From contig JXTC01000002.1 of NCBI GenBank assembly GCA_002914845.1, forward strand, positions 2,839,626 to 2,903,625: 64,000 nucleotides of DNA. Direction: 5' to 3'. The DNA comes from Trema orientale. Its lineage: Eukaryota > Streptophyta > Magnoliopsida > Rosales > Cannabaceae. Positions within the stretch are counted from its first letter, which is position 1, and each line of letters starts with the position of its first letter. This document shows, one piece after another, positions 50,001 to 60,425 of the stretch. The translations under genes were made by a program, and so were the position numbers. Below the pieces are notes generated by a model, which had not been told where the DNA came from, did not search any database, and worked only from the letters and a program-made list of their open reading frames with translations.

Positions 50001-53000
50001 GCCAAAAAAAAACCTAGGTTTTTTATTTTAAATAAAAAAACCTAGGTTTTTTATTTTAAATAAAAAAACCTAGGTTTTTTATTTTAAATAAAAAAACCTA
50101 GGTTTTTTATTTTAAATAAAAAAAACCTTGTCTTTGTTTAATGTTTAGCAAAAAAAACCCTTGAGTTTTTAGTTATATCAAATAAAACCTTTGGATTATA
50201 AAATCAAATCAAATTAGCCTGCGAAATAAATCAAATGACTTATTTTTCCTTAGTGTAAACTATCATGCGTGACTATGCAAAGCTATTTTTATTGACGAGC
50301 ACTTTAATTGGACGAAAACCATGTCATTCTATATTGAAAATATTGACTTTTTTAATTAAAATAAATTTTAAAAAATAGTTCATGAGTATAGAACACTTAA
50401 AAAATGAAGTAGTTTCTTAATCACGTTTTTTATATTCGTTGATTAATTATATGTTTTGGATTCAGTTTGATTGGATTTCAAAATAAAAAAAGTTTTATTT
50501 GATATAATCAGAAACCCAAGGTTTTTATTGCTAGAATTAAAAAAATTCTAAGGTTTTATTTGATATAACGAAAAACTTAAGGTTTTTTTTTTTCCTATAA
50601 TCAGAGACCCAAGATTTTTATTGCTAGAATTAAAAAAATTCTAAGGTTTTATTTGATATAACGAAAAACTTAAGGTTTTTTTTTTTGCTAAAATTAAAAA
50701 AAAAAAAACCCAGGGTTTTGTTTGATAATAACCCCTTAAAAATTACTACTACTCTTTTTTTCCCTTCCTTGGAAGATATGAGATTTTTTTAGTACAGCTG
50801 GACAAACACACTCTTTATATACATGTTATCTCTTCAAATTCTTTTGCGGCTACAGAATGTAACAGCAATAACAAGTTTCTTCTGTTGTGTGGATATGCAA
50901 TTTTTTTTCCCCACTGAAAATTCACAACAAATTAGTGAATAAACGTTGGTGACTGCACTGTATCTGGGATCATGGAAGCAAAACACCATGCATAGGACTG
51001 GGAAGTTTCAAAACCCAGTCTCGTGTTTAATGGTAACTCAAATTACTTGATATTTTTCTTTTGGTGATGGTTGCATGTAGCTATTGTGAATAAAATCTTG
51101 GTGGAATTGGTTATGGTTATGGATGGCAATATAGTGAAAGATTGCTGGTTTTGCTGGGAGTAATTGATGTATGCATGTTAGGTAAATCTTCTTGTGGAAA
51201 TCATGGATTTTCATTGGTTATGCTCTACGCTATACAACTTAGCTGCTTGAGACTGACAGATTGATGGTTTTGCTGAACTATGATCACCGGCGTAGCTCCT
51301 TGCTTTATGAGATTTATCTACAAACTTAGACATGCCAATTTCAAGCTTGATTTTTGAATTAAATTGCTTAGCTATCAGAACTTGAGCAACTTATAACTTC
51401 TGCATAGTAAGATTAAAGTTTTAAAAATCTTCCTGTGCAATTGCAATTAGTAGCCATTTAGAGGGCTTTTACTGAAATTAATGCATTATTTTTGTGCTAA
51501 ATATATAATGATCAACATAAAAGTCACGTCTCTGATAAGGACCTTGCATTGCCATGGACTGGCCACGTCTAGGGGATACAGGATTGTGTGTTTCAGTGTC
51601 TAGGAAGGGTTAACTAAGCTTAGTTGATATCACTAGGATAGCATGGAGGAGGAGATCTCCCTTTTCTTTTCCTAATAACACATAGTTGTGCTGCGAGTCT
51701 GTGCTTTGTTCAAGCTAGATACCTAATCTTGTGTTCCCTTTATTGTCAGAAGTTAATATATATTTTTTTTAAAACAAATGTCAGAAGTTAATCTGTGCTT
51801 TCATATTATGGGTCTTTCTTAAAACTTGGCTCTTAGTATTTGAGCTGGAGCAAAAAGGAGAACTGTAGTCTATAAGCTGCTGCTTTTTTCTGGAGGGGAG
51901 GGTTTTGCGCTTCTTTTTATTTGTTTATTTATTTTATTAATATTAATTCTGCCTAGGAATCCATTACATTGAACTAATATTAAAGTTAAAAGTTTTTGTC
52001 TCATGGTACCTTGCCAATCAAGGAAGACATGTTCAGAGGATAGAATGCCCAAGTATCCTTATGTCACCTCTTCCTGCAATAGCAAAATAGGGATCCTTTT
52101 AAAAATGGTTGGGAAATGTAAAAACCAACACTTACTGTGAAGTAAATTCTAGGAGTTTGGTTCTCTGGAGTTGCCAGTTGCCACTACAGGTTTACCCCAA
52201 TTTGTGTCCAGAACAGCTGCGTAAAAGAAAACTAACTCAACTTTTGGATCGAGCTTTTTATTTGTCACCTGATTTTTTTATTTATTTTTCATCCTGCAGC
52301 ATATACTCCGAATTAACTATCTCAGCCAAGGAAGATAACCCACAACCAGCGGTAGAGCAGTTTCTAACACTCCATTCTAGCTTGAGCAATGCTCGTACAA
52401 CTGTTGAGTCGTTGTCTAAAACCACACAAGCTGGTACATCCCCAGATCATGAAGAAAACCCTTCAGAAGAGGCATTAAAGGTCACTTCAGAAAAACGAAG
52501 ACAAGCAGCCTATTGGGTGCAAGCTGCATTAGCTACCAATCTGTCTTCCTTTGCTGTGTTTACTAAAGAGCCTGCTTCAATGTCTGTACCATCTTCAGTT
52601 TCCTCTCAAAACCAGAAGATTGCATCTGGAAATCAACCCATATTAGTCCTCGAAAATTCGACTAAGAACGCCTCAACAAAATCCCAAGGCAAAGTTCGCC
52701 CCATGGTTGGCTCAAAGCTTAGTGCACCTGGAACCCCTCGCCGGGCAGGGGAGGGATCAGCCATCAGTCAGAAGCTGCAAAGCCAACCTCCACCTGAATG
52801 GGTTCGAGGAAATTGCTTTGACGAGGCTGTTGACATGGCCGAAAAGCTGCGATTGCAGTCCCAGGATTGGTTTTTGGGATTTGTTGAGAGGTTCTTGGAC
52901 GCTGATGTGGACTCCTCATCTTTGTCAGATAATGGCCAAATAGCAGGGATGTTGACTCAGCTGAAGAGCGTCAATGACTGGTTGGATGACATCAGTTCTA

Positions 53001-53170
53001 ACAAGGATGAAGGAGAAAACCCCCATGTTTCGGCAGAAACCGTTGACAGGCTTAGGAAGAAAATATATGAGTATCTTCTTACACACGTTGAGTCTGCTGC
53101 TGCTGCACTTGGAGGTGGATCACAATCGTCCCCGAGGATTCGAACAACAGAAATGAAAGCAAGAAAGTAA
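47061..53170 (+). CDS. DUF936 family protein
   Basis: Four exons: 47061-47984, 48305-48616, 49227-49318, 52300-53170, all GT-AG, joining in frame to 732 aa. The N-terminal part ([20 protein letters not shown] ... [32 protein letters not shown] ... [16 protein letters not shown], about residues 1-125) is the conserved start of the plant DUF936 family. The middle is Ser/Lys-rich and probably disordered (about 135-420). Exon 3 encodes an Ala/Glu-rich helix ([24 protein letters not shown]) and the C-terminal exon has [19 protein letters not shown] and a final helical bundle ending near TTEMKARK. The function of the family is not well established, and I do not assign one. Intron 3 is 2,981 bp and holds the repeat block at 49970-50745. 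Confidence 0.93.
49999..50122 (+). repeat. 28-bp palindromic minisatellite in DUF936 intron 3
   Basis: Four exact 28-bp units, CCTAGG centres at 50013, 50041, 50069 and 50097. Each unit contains the perfect palindrome AAAAAACCTAGGTTTTTT and a second self-complementary stretch, TTTTATTTTAAATAAAA. Confidence 0.92.
50505..50745 (+). repeat. 93-bp tandem duplication and element end in DUF936 intron 3
   Basis: A unit containing TTTTTATTGCTAGAATT, AAATTCTAAGG, TTTGATATAACG and AAAACTTAAGG occurs at 50522 and again at 50615, period 93 bp, with few differences. It is followed by TTTGATAATAACCCC, an end like that of the composite block at about 28712, suggesting an old transposon derivative. Confidence 0.75.
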
Positions 53171-54349
53171 ATTAAAATGAAGTTGCACAATGGATTTTGT
53201 TCAAATGCGGTGCTTGCAGTTGAACAATAATGGTGCACCAAGCCAAGAAAGCTGGCACCCTAACCACCAAGTGGTACCAGGAGCCCAGATTGTTAATTTA
53301 TGTATATAGAATTCACATAGGTTTGAGGTATAGACGAGGCATTGAGATTGGTTCTCGAGAAAAATGAATTTGATGTCAAAATTGATCTTTATTTATTTAT
53401 TTTTGGGTGGGTTTTTATTTGAATTTGTATACCAAAAACACAGAATCACAGATTGTGTTGGAGAGCAAGAAAATCAAATTATATTTCTTGTCATCAATTC
53501 GTAACTACGGATTTTGTTGCTGAGCAAAAACAGTAGCCTAGACATTTATAAGGATTCATCCTTCCATTCCAATATACTTGCGAACTTATAAGGTCTTCTT
53601 TCTTTGGTTTGCAGATCTCTGCATTAATATAAATACTGTCACTGCCAGTGCAAATAGTATTTGTAAGCCTTTTGAGCAAATTAGAAAGTGTAGTACATTG
53701 TTCTCTCCATGGCTCGAATTATCCAAATATTCTCTGCAATATTAGAAGGGAGATTTCACAACCATTTACAATATCGAGCCTTCAAAAGAACCAAAGTAAT
53801 TAGCAAGTTCTTAAATGGGCTTTTGATAACCAAGTTCCGGACAAAACAAGTCTAAAGCAAAGTATCTTTGACATTTATATTGTTGAAACTACTATGTTAC
53901 ATATGAGCTTACTGTATGATAAAATGAAATCTATAAAAAGCTAAATGGAGTTTTAGTAAAGTCGTTACTATCCAACTTTTATCTTATACGAAATCCTAGC
54001 CAGAAACAAACAAGTCAAGATTTTTGTTAAAAAATCTGTCTGACAAGTTAAAATATTTTGGTGTCATTTCTTCGTACCAAACACATATACCTCAGATTGC
54101 CTCTTTCATATTTAACAGTGTAACAAGCAAATGGCATTCTTCCGAAGACTAAACTAAAAGGCAAGCATTATAAAATTTATAAAGTCGGTGAGCAAGCTAT
54201 ACGCAACTAGTCACACCTCATCAGCGCAAAATCTCAATATCCTTGAGAATAGACAAGGTCTTATTAGTCTAGAAAAGCATATAAATACTTTATAACTTGA
54301 GATAAACTCACGATCTCACATCATGGATGCTTACGATTTTACAAATCCT
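53171..54349. other. Region between convergent DUF936 and PPR genes
   Basis: The two genes point at each other. The stretch holds their 3' UTRs and spacer; the frame at 53494-53679 has no recognisable features. Confidence 0.55.
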
Positions 54350-56248
54350 TCAAGTCTTTTTTGAAAGAATTATTGTCCACATATTTTGAGTCACATGATT
54401 AGGCACCAATCCTTTTTGAATCATGTCTTTAAGAAGGACAAGAGCAACATCTATTCTTTCAATCTTTATGTAACCTTCGACCAAAGTGTTGTAGGACATC
54501 AGATCGGGTAACACACCCTTTGATAACATTGATTCGAGGATTTCTTTCGCATGATCCATTTTACCCTGTGAACAGTACCCTTTTATCATTGCATGGTAGG
54601 TTATCTGATCAGGTTCTCCACCAAGTTCAGTGATTCGATCAAATAATTTTCGTGCCTCTTCCATCAATCCTTTTTCAGAATAAGCATTCAAAAATATATT
54701 TAGTGTTATTATGTCAGGAAAGATATTCTCACTCACCATTTTATCAAACAGACTCTTGGCTTTTCCCAGCTCACCTAAACGGCAAAATCCATCTAGTAAA
54801 GAGGTGTAAGTGACGACGTTCGGCCTTATATCTCTTTGGATCATTAGATCAAACATTTCAATAGCTTCATTCATCTGTCTTTTCTTGCATAGAGAATCTA
54901 TTAGAATACTAAATGTTATCACATTTGGCGAAACATCATGATCGTTCATTCTATCCAGCAATTCAATTGCTTCCCTCCACAGGTCTGAACGACATAGTCC
55001 GTGGATTAAAGTGTTGTAGCTGAAAACATCAGGCATTACACCTCTATCAACCATTGCTTCCATAAGATCAAGTGCCTTTCTAACTCTTCCTTCTTTGCAC
55101 AAAAAGCCCAACATAGTAGTATATGTAACAATATTAGGAGTGATTCCACGACTGGTCATATTTTCAAGGAATTGCGCTGCTTCGTCCGATCGATCAGAGT
55201 TGCACAAAGCAGAAATTAGAGAAGTGAACGTGACAACATTAGGTTCTACCCCTTCCCTGGTCATCAACTCGAATAGCGAAATTGCTTCTTCAATCTTATC
55301 TTCCCTGCATAGAGCATCAATTAGCATACTATAAGTTTGCACATTAGGTGAAATCTTGCGATGAAGCATATTAATCAGGAATCTCTTGGCTTCTTCCCAG
55401 CGACCATATTTGCATAATCCGTGAACCAAGGAGTTATAAGTGACGACATTTGGTACAACACCAAGCTTGATCATCTGTTTAAACGAGCTCAAGGCCCTAT
55501 CCATTTGTCCTTCTTTGGAAAGGCTGTCAATGATTGGACTAAAGCAGTATACAGAAGGTTTAATCCTCTTATCGTCATACATCCTCTTAAGCAGCTCAAA
55601 TGCCTTGCTAGTTTTCCCAGCCTTACAAAGCCCATTAATGATAGTGGCATAAGTAAATTCATTACATGGGTGTTTCTTGTCAAGTATATCCTGAAACAAC
55701 TCCATTGCAGCAACCATGGAGCCTTGCGTGCACAGTCCGTGAAGCAGAGTAGCTAGCGTATGAGCATCAGGTTGAAGGCCATGCTTGTAGAGAGTTGCTA
55801 AAACAGAGAAGCCTAAGTCGACTTTTTTCAGTCGACATAGACATTTGATTACGGTATTCATGGTACAGACATCAGGTCGGAAATGACGAGAGCAATTCAT
55901 AGACTGTCTGTACATAGAGACAACATCGGGACAATGGTTCTTGTTGGAGAGAGCCCCAAATAACCGATTAAAAGCGAAAATGGAAGGCAGAGGTCGGGCC
56001 CTAATCAGGGAATCGAAATAACCCAAAGCCTCGTCTAACCCAAGCTTCCCAGATTTACATCTAGTACGGACCAATTTCTCCAAATTTCGTCTATCAGTAT
56101 CACTATCATAACTAGTATCCGAATAATAATCATAATAATAACGAAACTGGGTAGTGAAAAGGGTAATTAAGGGAGAAAAGAGAAGAGGAGTAATACCAGT
56201 AGCTGTAGCAGTAGGAGAAGGCTTTGTGGTCAGCATTTGGGTTTTCAT
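54350..56248 (-). CDS. P-class pentatricopeptide repeat protein, Rf-like, mitochondrial type
   Basis: Intronless, 632 aa from the first in-frame ATG (56248); the frame upstream continues only from a TTG at 56398. The N-terminus is basic and rich in Thr, Pro and Ser with few acids (MKTQMLTTKPSPTATATGIT), as in mitochondrial presequences. From about residue 89 there are 15 consecutive PPR motifs of 35-36 residues, most of the form PNVVTYxxLIxxLCK, then a partial sixteenth; there are no E, DYW or SMR domains. This is the layout of restorer-of-fertility-like PPR proteins, which bind and process or silence mitochondrial transcripts. Membership of that subgroup is my inference from the repeat style and needs a tree. 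A 13-codon upstream frame lies at 56418-56380. Confidence 0.93.
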   Translation of the reverse strand: MKTQMLTTKPSPTATATGITPLLFSPLITLFTTQFRYYYDYYSDTSYDSDTDRRNLEKLVRTRCKSGKLGLDEALGYFDSLIRARPLPSIFAFNRLFGALSNKNHCPDVVSMYRQSMNCSRHFRPDVCTMNTVIKCLCRLKKVDLGFSVLATLYKHGLQPDAHTLATLLHGLCTQGSMVAAMELFQDILDKKHPCNEFTYATIINGLCKAGKTSKAFELLKRMYDDKRIKPSVYCFSPIIDSLSKEGQMDRALSSFKQMIKLGVVPNVVTYNSLVHGLCKYGRWEEAKRFLINMLHRKISPNVQTYSMLIDALCREDKIEEAISLFELMTREGVEPNVVTFTSLISALCNSDRSDEAAQFLENMTSRGITPNIVTYTTMLGFLCKEGRVRKALDLMEAMVDRGVMPDVFSYNTLIHGLCRSDLWREAIELLDRMNDHDVSPNVITFSILIDSLCKKRQMNEAIEMFDLMIQRDIRPNVVTYTSLLDGFCRLGELGKAKSLFDKMVSENIFPDIITLNIFLNAYSEKGLMEEARKLFDRITELGGEPDQITYHAMIKGYCSQGKMDHAKEILESMLSKGVLPDLMSYNTLVEGYIKIERIDVALVLLKDMIQKGLVPNHVTQNMWTIILSKKT

Positions 56249-56778
56249 CGCAGCCGGCGTTCTTGGTCCGTTCGTTTGAAATCGGAAATGGCAAATGGAG
56301 TTGGGAGTGAAACAAAGAGACACAGGCACAAACTCCCGAAAGGTGGTCGAAGTGGGAAAGAACTTGAATTTAAAACAACTTAGAGTAGGTGAAAGCAACT
56401 TGGAATAAGTGAAGACATGAATTCGAGGGAATAATTAGTGACCATCTCGGAAAGCCGTTTTTAAATATTAACTTTGTAATATTTATTTTTTTAAAAAAAT
56501 TATTTTCATTTGCTTTTTTCTAACGTGGACTTGCTAAATACCTATTATACCCTTTTTATTTTCAAATGAAATCAAATTGAGAGCAATCAGATTGAGGGCA
56601 CGATTACAACCCTTAAAAATGCTTGGCTTCTTCTTCTTTTCTTCTTCCTTCGTCTTCTTCCTTTGGCACGTAAAAGAAGTCTAAATATAGAGCAACCCCG
56701 AATGGAGTCCTGTCGAGTTCTTTGTCACCGTCGCTAAGGTTGCTGCCAGTCGACTTCCTCTCTCCCTTCAGCGTAACA
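56249..56778. promoter_or_regulatory. Shared divergent promoter region, PPR and Ulp1-like genes
   Basis: The two start codons face away from each other, 530 bp apart. A pyrimidine-rich stretch (CTTCTTCTTTTCTTCTTCC, about 56630-56660) on the Ulp1 side looks like a leader. An 11-codon upstream frame, 56702-56737, precedes the Ulp1-like ATG. No TATA box is assigned. Confidence 0.45.
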
Positions 56779-57638
56779 ATGGTTCGAACGAAAAACCCTT
56801 CCTTTAGAACTGTAGAGGCAGAGTCAACATCTGAATCGGAGACGAATGGAGAGATTCCCCGGTCGGATGAATCAGCCTCTGAGTCGGATGGGTCAACTTC
56901 TGAGTCAGATAGGTCAACAATACCAAATGAGGTAAAATTTCACTTTTTGGCTAGTGGCTTATGATAACATTCAGAAGCTATTTTGTAGTTTTTTTTTCAA
57001 TTTATTGTTCTATATTTTTTCCCTTTTGGTCTCAATTTCAATAATTAAAACAAGAAGTTGTTTTACCATCTTAATACATTATCAAGATATTCAAATAAGG
57101 TAACATGCACTTCTGAGAAGTGTCTCAGAAGGTAGAATACATGTGTCTTGAATTAATTTTTAGAAGAAGTCGTGTTAAATGTTATTGAAAAACCTAACTG
57201 GTTGATTTGAGCTCAAATGGATCCAATATAGTTCTTAATTCAAAGAGTAAAAAATCTGACTGGATCCATTTGAGCTCGAATGATCCAGTAGGGTTCTTAA
57301 TTCGAAAATACCTTGAATCCATGAAAAATCTGATTGGGTCCATTTGAGCTCGAATGGATCCAGTAAGTTCTTAATTCAAAGAGTTTAATTCAAAAAGAAA
57401 TAGATTTTGTTTTTTGATATTGAAGTAAAGTGAAGTTGGTAGAATGGATCCATTGAGGTCTTTCTAACATTTTGCTGAATTGTTTTTGACAATCCCACTG
57501 TGTCCATTTGAGTTTGAATAGAGCTAGTAGAGTTCTTAATTCAAAGAAGTACCTCAACTGGATCTTTTAGAGTTTGACTGAGTCCATCAAATTTAATATG
57601 GTATTAATAATGACTCTTTCATGTTTAAAATCATGTAG

Positions 57639-57674
57639 GTAGAAAAAGTGAATACCCATCCCGATCACCGTCAG
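57639..57674 (+). other. Micro-exon cassette 1
   Basis: 36 nt between an acceptor (CATGTAG) and a donor (CAG|GTAATT), phase 0 at both ends, encoding VEKVNTHPDHRQ. Confidence 0.7.
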
Positions 57675-58000
57675 GTAATTTTCATTATATATTTATGTTT
57701 ACTATGTTTTAATTTCATACTCCAAATCAAATTAAGTTTGATTAGGTCCTTTTAGGTTTTCTTGCCAAAGTTGTGTTAAATGTTTCTGAAAAACCCAATT
57801 GGGCTCATTTGAGCTCAAATGGATCTAGTAGAGTTCTTAAATCAAAGAGTGAAAAATCCGACTGGGTCCATTGGAGCTCGAACAGATCCAGTAGAATTCT
57901 TAATTCAAAGAAGTGCCTCAACTGGATATTTTAGAGTTTGACTGGATCCAATCAAATTTGATATGGTATTAATGACTTTTTCATGTTTAAAATTATGTAG

Positions 58001-58036
58001 GCAGAAAAAGAGAACACCCAAACCGATCACCCTCAG
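58001..58036 (+). other. Micro-exon cassette 2
   Basis: 36 nt, acceptor TATGTAG, donor CAG|GTAATT, phase 0, encoding AEKENTQTDHPQ. Confidence 0.7.
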
Positions 58037-58359
58037 GTAATTTTCATTATACATTGATGTTGATTATATTTTAATTTCATACTCCAAATCTAGTTGAGTT
58101 TTATTAGCTCTTTTTAGGTTTTTCCAAAGTTGTATTAAATGTTTCTAAAAAACCCAACTGGGTTCATTTGAGTTCAAATGGATCCAGTAAAGTTCTCAAG
58201 TCAAAGAACGAAAAACTCGACTGGGTCCATTTGAGCTCAAATGGAACTAGTAGAGTTCTTAATTCAAAGAAGAACCTCAACTGGATAATTTAGAGATTGA
58301 CTGGGGTCAATCAAATTTGATATGGTATTAATTACTCTTTCATGTTAAAAATAATGTAG

Positions 58360-58395
58360 GCAGAAAAAGAGAACAACCAAACCGATCACCCTTAA
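58360..58395 (+). other. Micro-exon cassette 3, damaged
   Basis: 36 nt after AATGTAG. The last codon is TAA in place of CAG, which is both a stop in frame and a weaker donor context (TAA|GTAATT). Otherwise AEKENNQTDHP. Confidence 0.65.
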
Positions 58396-58677
58396 GTAAT
58401 TTTCATTATATATTTATGTTTACTATGTTTTAATAGGTTTTTCCAATGTTCTGTTAAATGTTTCTGAAAAACCCGATTCGGCTCATTTGAGCTCAAATGG
58501 ATCCAGTAGAGTTCTTAAGTCAACGAATGAAAAATCTGACTAGGTCCATTTGAGCTCGAATGGAGCCAGTAGAGTTCTTAATTTAAAGAAGTGCCTCAAC
58601 TGGATATTTTAGAGTTTGACTGGTCCAATCAAATTTGATATGGCATTAATTACTCTTTCATGTTTAAAATTATGTAG

Positions 58678-58713
58678 ACAGAAAAAGAAAACACCCAGAC
58701 CGATCACCCTCAG
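58678..58713 (+). other. Micro-exon cassette 4
   Basis: 36 nt, acceptor TATGTAG, donor CAG|GTAATT, phase 0, encoding TEKENTQTDHPQ. Confidence 0.7.
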
Positions 58714-59015
58714 GTAATTTTCATTATACATTCATACTCCAAATCAAATTGAGTTTGATTAGGTCTTTTTAGGTTTTTCTAAAGTTGTGTTAAATGTTTC
58801 TGGAAAAACCCGATTGGGCTCATTTGAGCTCAAATGGATCCAGTAGAGTTCTTAAGTCAAAGAGTGAAAAATCCGACTGGGTCCATTTGAGCTTGAATGG
58901 AGCCAGTTTAGTTCTTAATTCAAAGAAGTGCCTCAATTGGATATTTTAGAGTTTGACTGGGTCCAATCAAATTTGATATGGTTTTAATTACTCTTTCATG
59001 TTTAAAATTATGTAG

Positions 59016-59051
59016 GGAGAAAATGAGAACACCCAAACCAATCACGCTCAG
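59016..59051 (+). other. Micro-exon cassette 5, donor lost
   Basis: 36 nt after TATGTAG, encoding GENENTQTNHAQ. The donor reads CAG|ATAATT, so the GT is gone and the cassette is probably skipped. Confidence 0.65.
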
Positions 59052-59371
59052 ATAATTTTCATTATACAGTAATGTTTATTATGTTTTAATTTCATATTCT
59101 AAATCCAATTGAGTTTTACTAGGTCCTTTTAGCTTTTTCTAAAGTTATGCTAAATATTTCTGAACTCGACTAGGTTCATTTGAGCTCAAATGGATCCAGT
59201 AGAGCTCTTAAGTGAAAGAGTGAAAAATCCGACTGGGTCCATTTGAGCTTGAATGGAGCCAGTAGAGTTTTTAATTCAAAGAAGTGCTTCAACTGGATAC
59301 TTTAGAGTTTGACTGGATCCAATCAAATTTGATATGGTATTAATTACTCTTTCATGTTTAAAATTATGTAG

Positions 59372-59407
59372 GCAGAAAATGAGAACATCCAAACCGATCA
59401 TCCTCAG
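59372..59407 (+). other. Micro-exon cassette 6
   Basis: 36 nt, acceptor TATGTAG, donor CAG|GTAATT, phase 0, encoding AENENIQTDHPQ. Confidence 0.7.
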
Positions 59408-60425
59408 GTAATTTTCATTATATAGTGATGTTTATTATGTTTTAATTTCATATTTTAAATCCAATTGAGTTTTATTAGGTCCTTTTAGCTTTTTCCAAAG
59501 TTGTGTTAAATATTTCTGAAAAACTCTGGGTTCATTTGAGCTCAAATGGATCCAGTAGAATTCTTAAGTCAAAGTGTGAAAAACCCGACTGGGTCCATTT
59601 GAGCTCAAATGGATCCAATCGGGTTCTTAGTTCATGTGTTTTTATATTAATAATTTTTTTCGGTCATTTATTTTAACCTTGATGAAGCATATAGTTGATT
59701 GGCTGTTTCTTAACTGGTTGTTTCTTTTGTAGCATATGGAGGAGGCCATGTTTGGCATAAGGAAACGCCAACAAAAGTATCCAGACGTGATCAAACAAGA
59801 CTCTATCATTCTAGATGAGTTGTTCAGTCAACTTGCATTGAGCAACTTCACTGCCCACCCAAACACTCCCGATGAGGCACTATTGCGATACATCACTGGA
59901 CTCTCCCCCAACCATTGGGGTCGCCCTTGAAAAGGTGCACGAAAATTGTATATAATTTTAAACCTAAAGGACAAACACTGGGTTACTATTAAAGCTGATT
60001 TGGAGGCATATGAGATAGTTGTTTTTGATAGTAATATTGAGGTGACCACTGAAAAGAATATGGACGAGGCAATGTTGCCACTTTGTACTATGATCCCAGT
60101 AATGCTTAAGATATCTGGAGATTTTCAACACATAATAGATCATTTACAAGGTTCATGGCTGTACAGGCGCCCATTAGACATTCCCCAAAACTCGAGGTAA
60201 CTATTTTACTTATTTATTTGATTATGTTCATTTTATTTAAAAATCAAAGAAACTAATCATATTAACAATGTGGTAAATAATAGCGGTGATTGTGGAGTGT
60301 GTGCAATCAAATTCATCGAGTTTGACATGGAAGGTCTTCCATTTGTGCCTGTTGATGATGAGACAATGGTCTTATTCCGAAAGAAGATGGCAGCTGATAT
60401 TTTTTATGCTGATTGGGACCCATAG

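Larger units (their letters stand above)
57180..59640 (+). repeat. Tandem ~318-362 bp unit carrying micro-exons and palindromes
   Basis: The distance from one cassette to the next is 362, 359, 318, 338 and 356 bp. Each unit also contains, in its intron part, TTTCATGTTTAAAAT before the exon, ATTTTCATTATA after it, and usually two copies of a GAGCTC-centred motif of the type CCATTTGAGCTCAAATGG, a perfect 18-bp palindrome in its best copies, set in GACTGGGTCC ... GGATCCAGT. Confidence 0.88.
56779..60425 (+). pseudogene. Ulp1-like (C48) cysteine protease gene with tandem micro-exons and a premature stop
   Basis: Exon 1 (56779-56931) encodes 51 residues rich in Ser and Glu (SESDGSTSESD). Six 36-nt cassettes follow (57639, 58001, 58360, 58678, 59016, 59372). 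The main exon (59733-60196) has HWV with His at 59976-59978 and Asp 17 residues later (60027-60029); after an intron the last exon (60284-60425) gives GDCGVCAIKF with the nucleophile Cys at 60291-60293, and ends ADWDP. His-Asp-(Gln)-Cys spacing fits the C-terminal catalytic domain of Ulp1/SENP deSUMOylases, often carried by plant transposons. All splice phases agree. A TGA at 59928-59930 lies in frame before the His, in a context where a Trp codon would be one base away, so the main exon cannot give a full protease unless this stop is avoided. The N-terminal region is much shorter than in ordinary Ulp1 proteins. It may be a recently dead gene or a transposon-captured copy. Confidence 0.75.

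Noticed and set aside
49999-50122. CRISPR-like regular repeats
   Set aside because: The units are directly adjacent without spacers, in a plant intron.
52109-52299. Extension of the last DUF936 exon upstream to an ATG at 52109
   Set aside because: The acceptor TCCTGCAG at 52299 joins exon 3 in phase and gives the family sequence; the upstream part reads as intron.
56249-56398. Longer PPR N-terminus beginning at 56398
   Set aside because: The codon at 56398 is TTG, not ATG, and the extension has no conserved feature; the ATG at 56248 starts a good mitochondrial presequence.
57639-59407. CRISPR-like array from the 36-nt repeats
   Set aside because: Repeats are 36 nt but the intervals are ~300 bp, similar to one another, and bounded by splice sites; the host is a plant.
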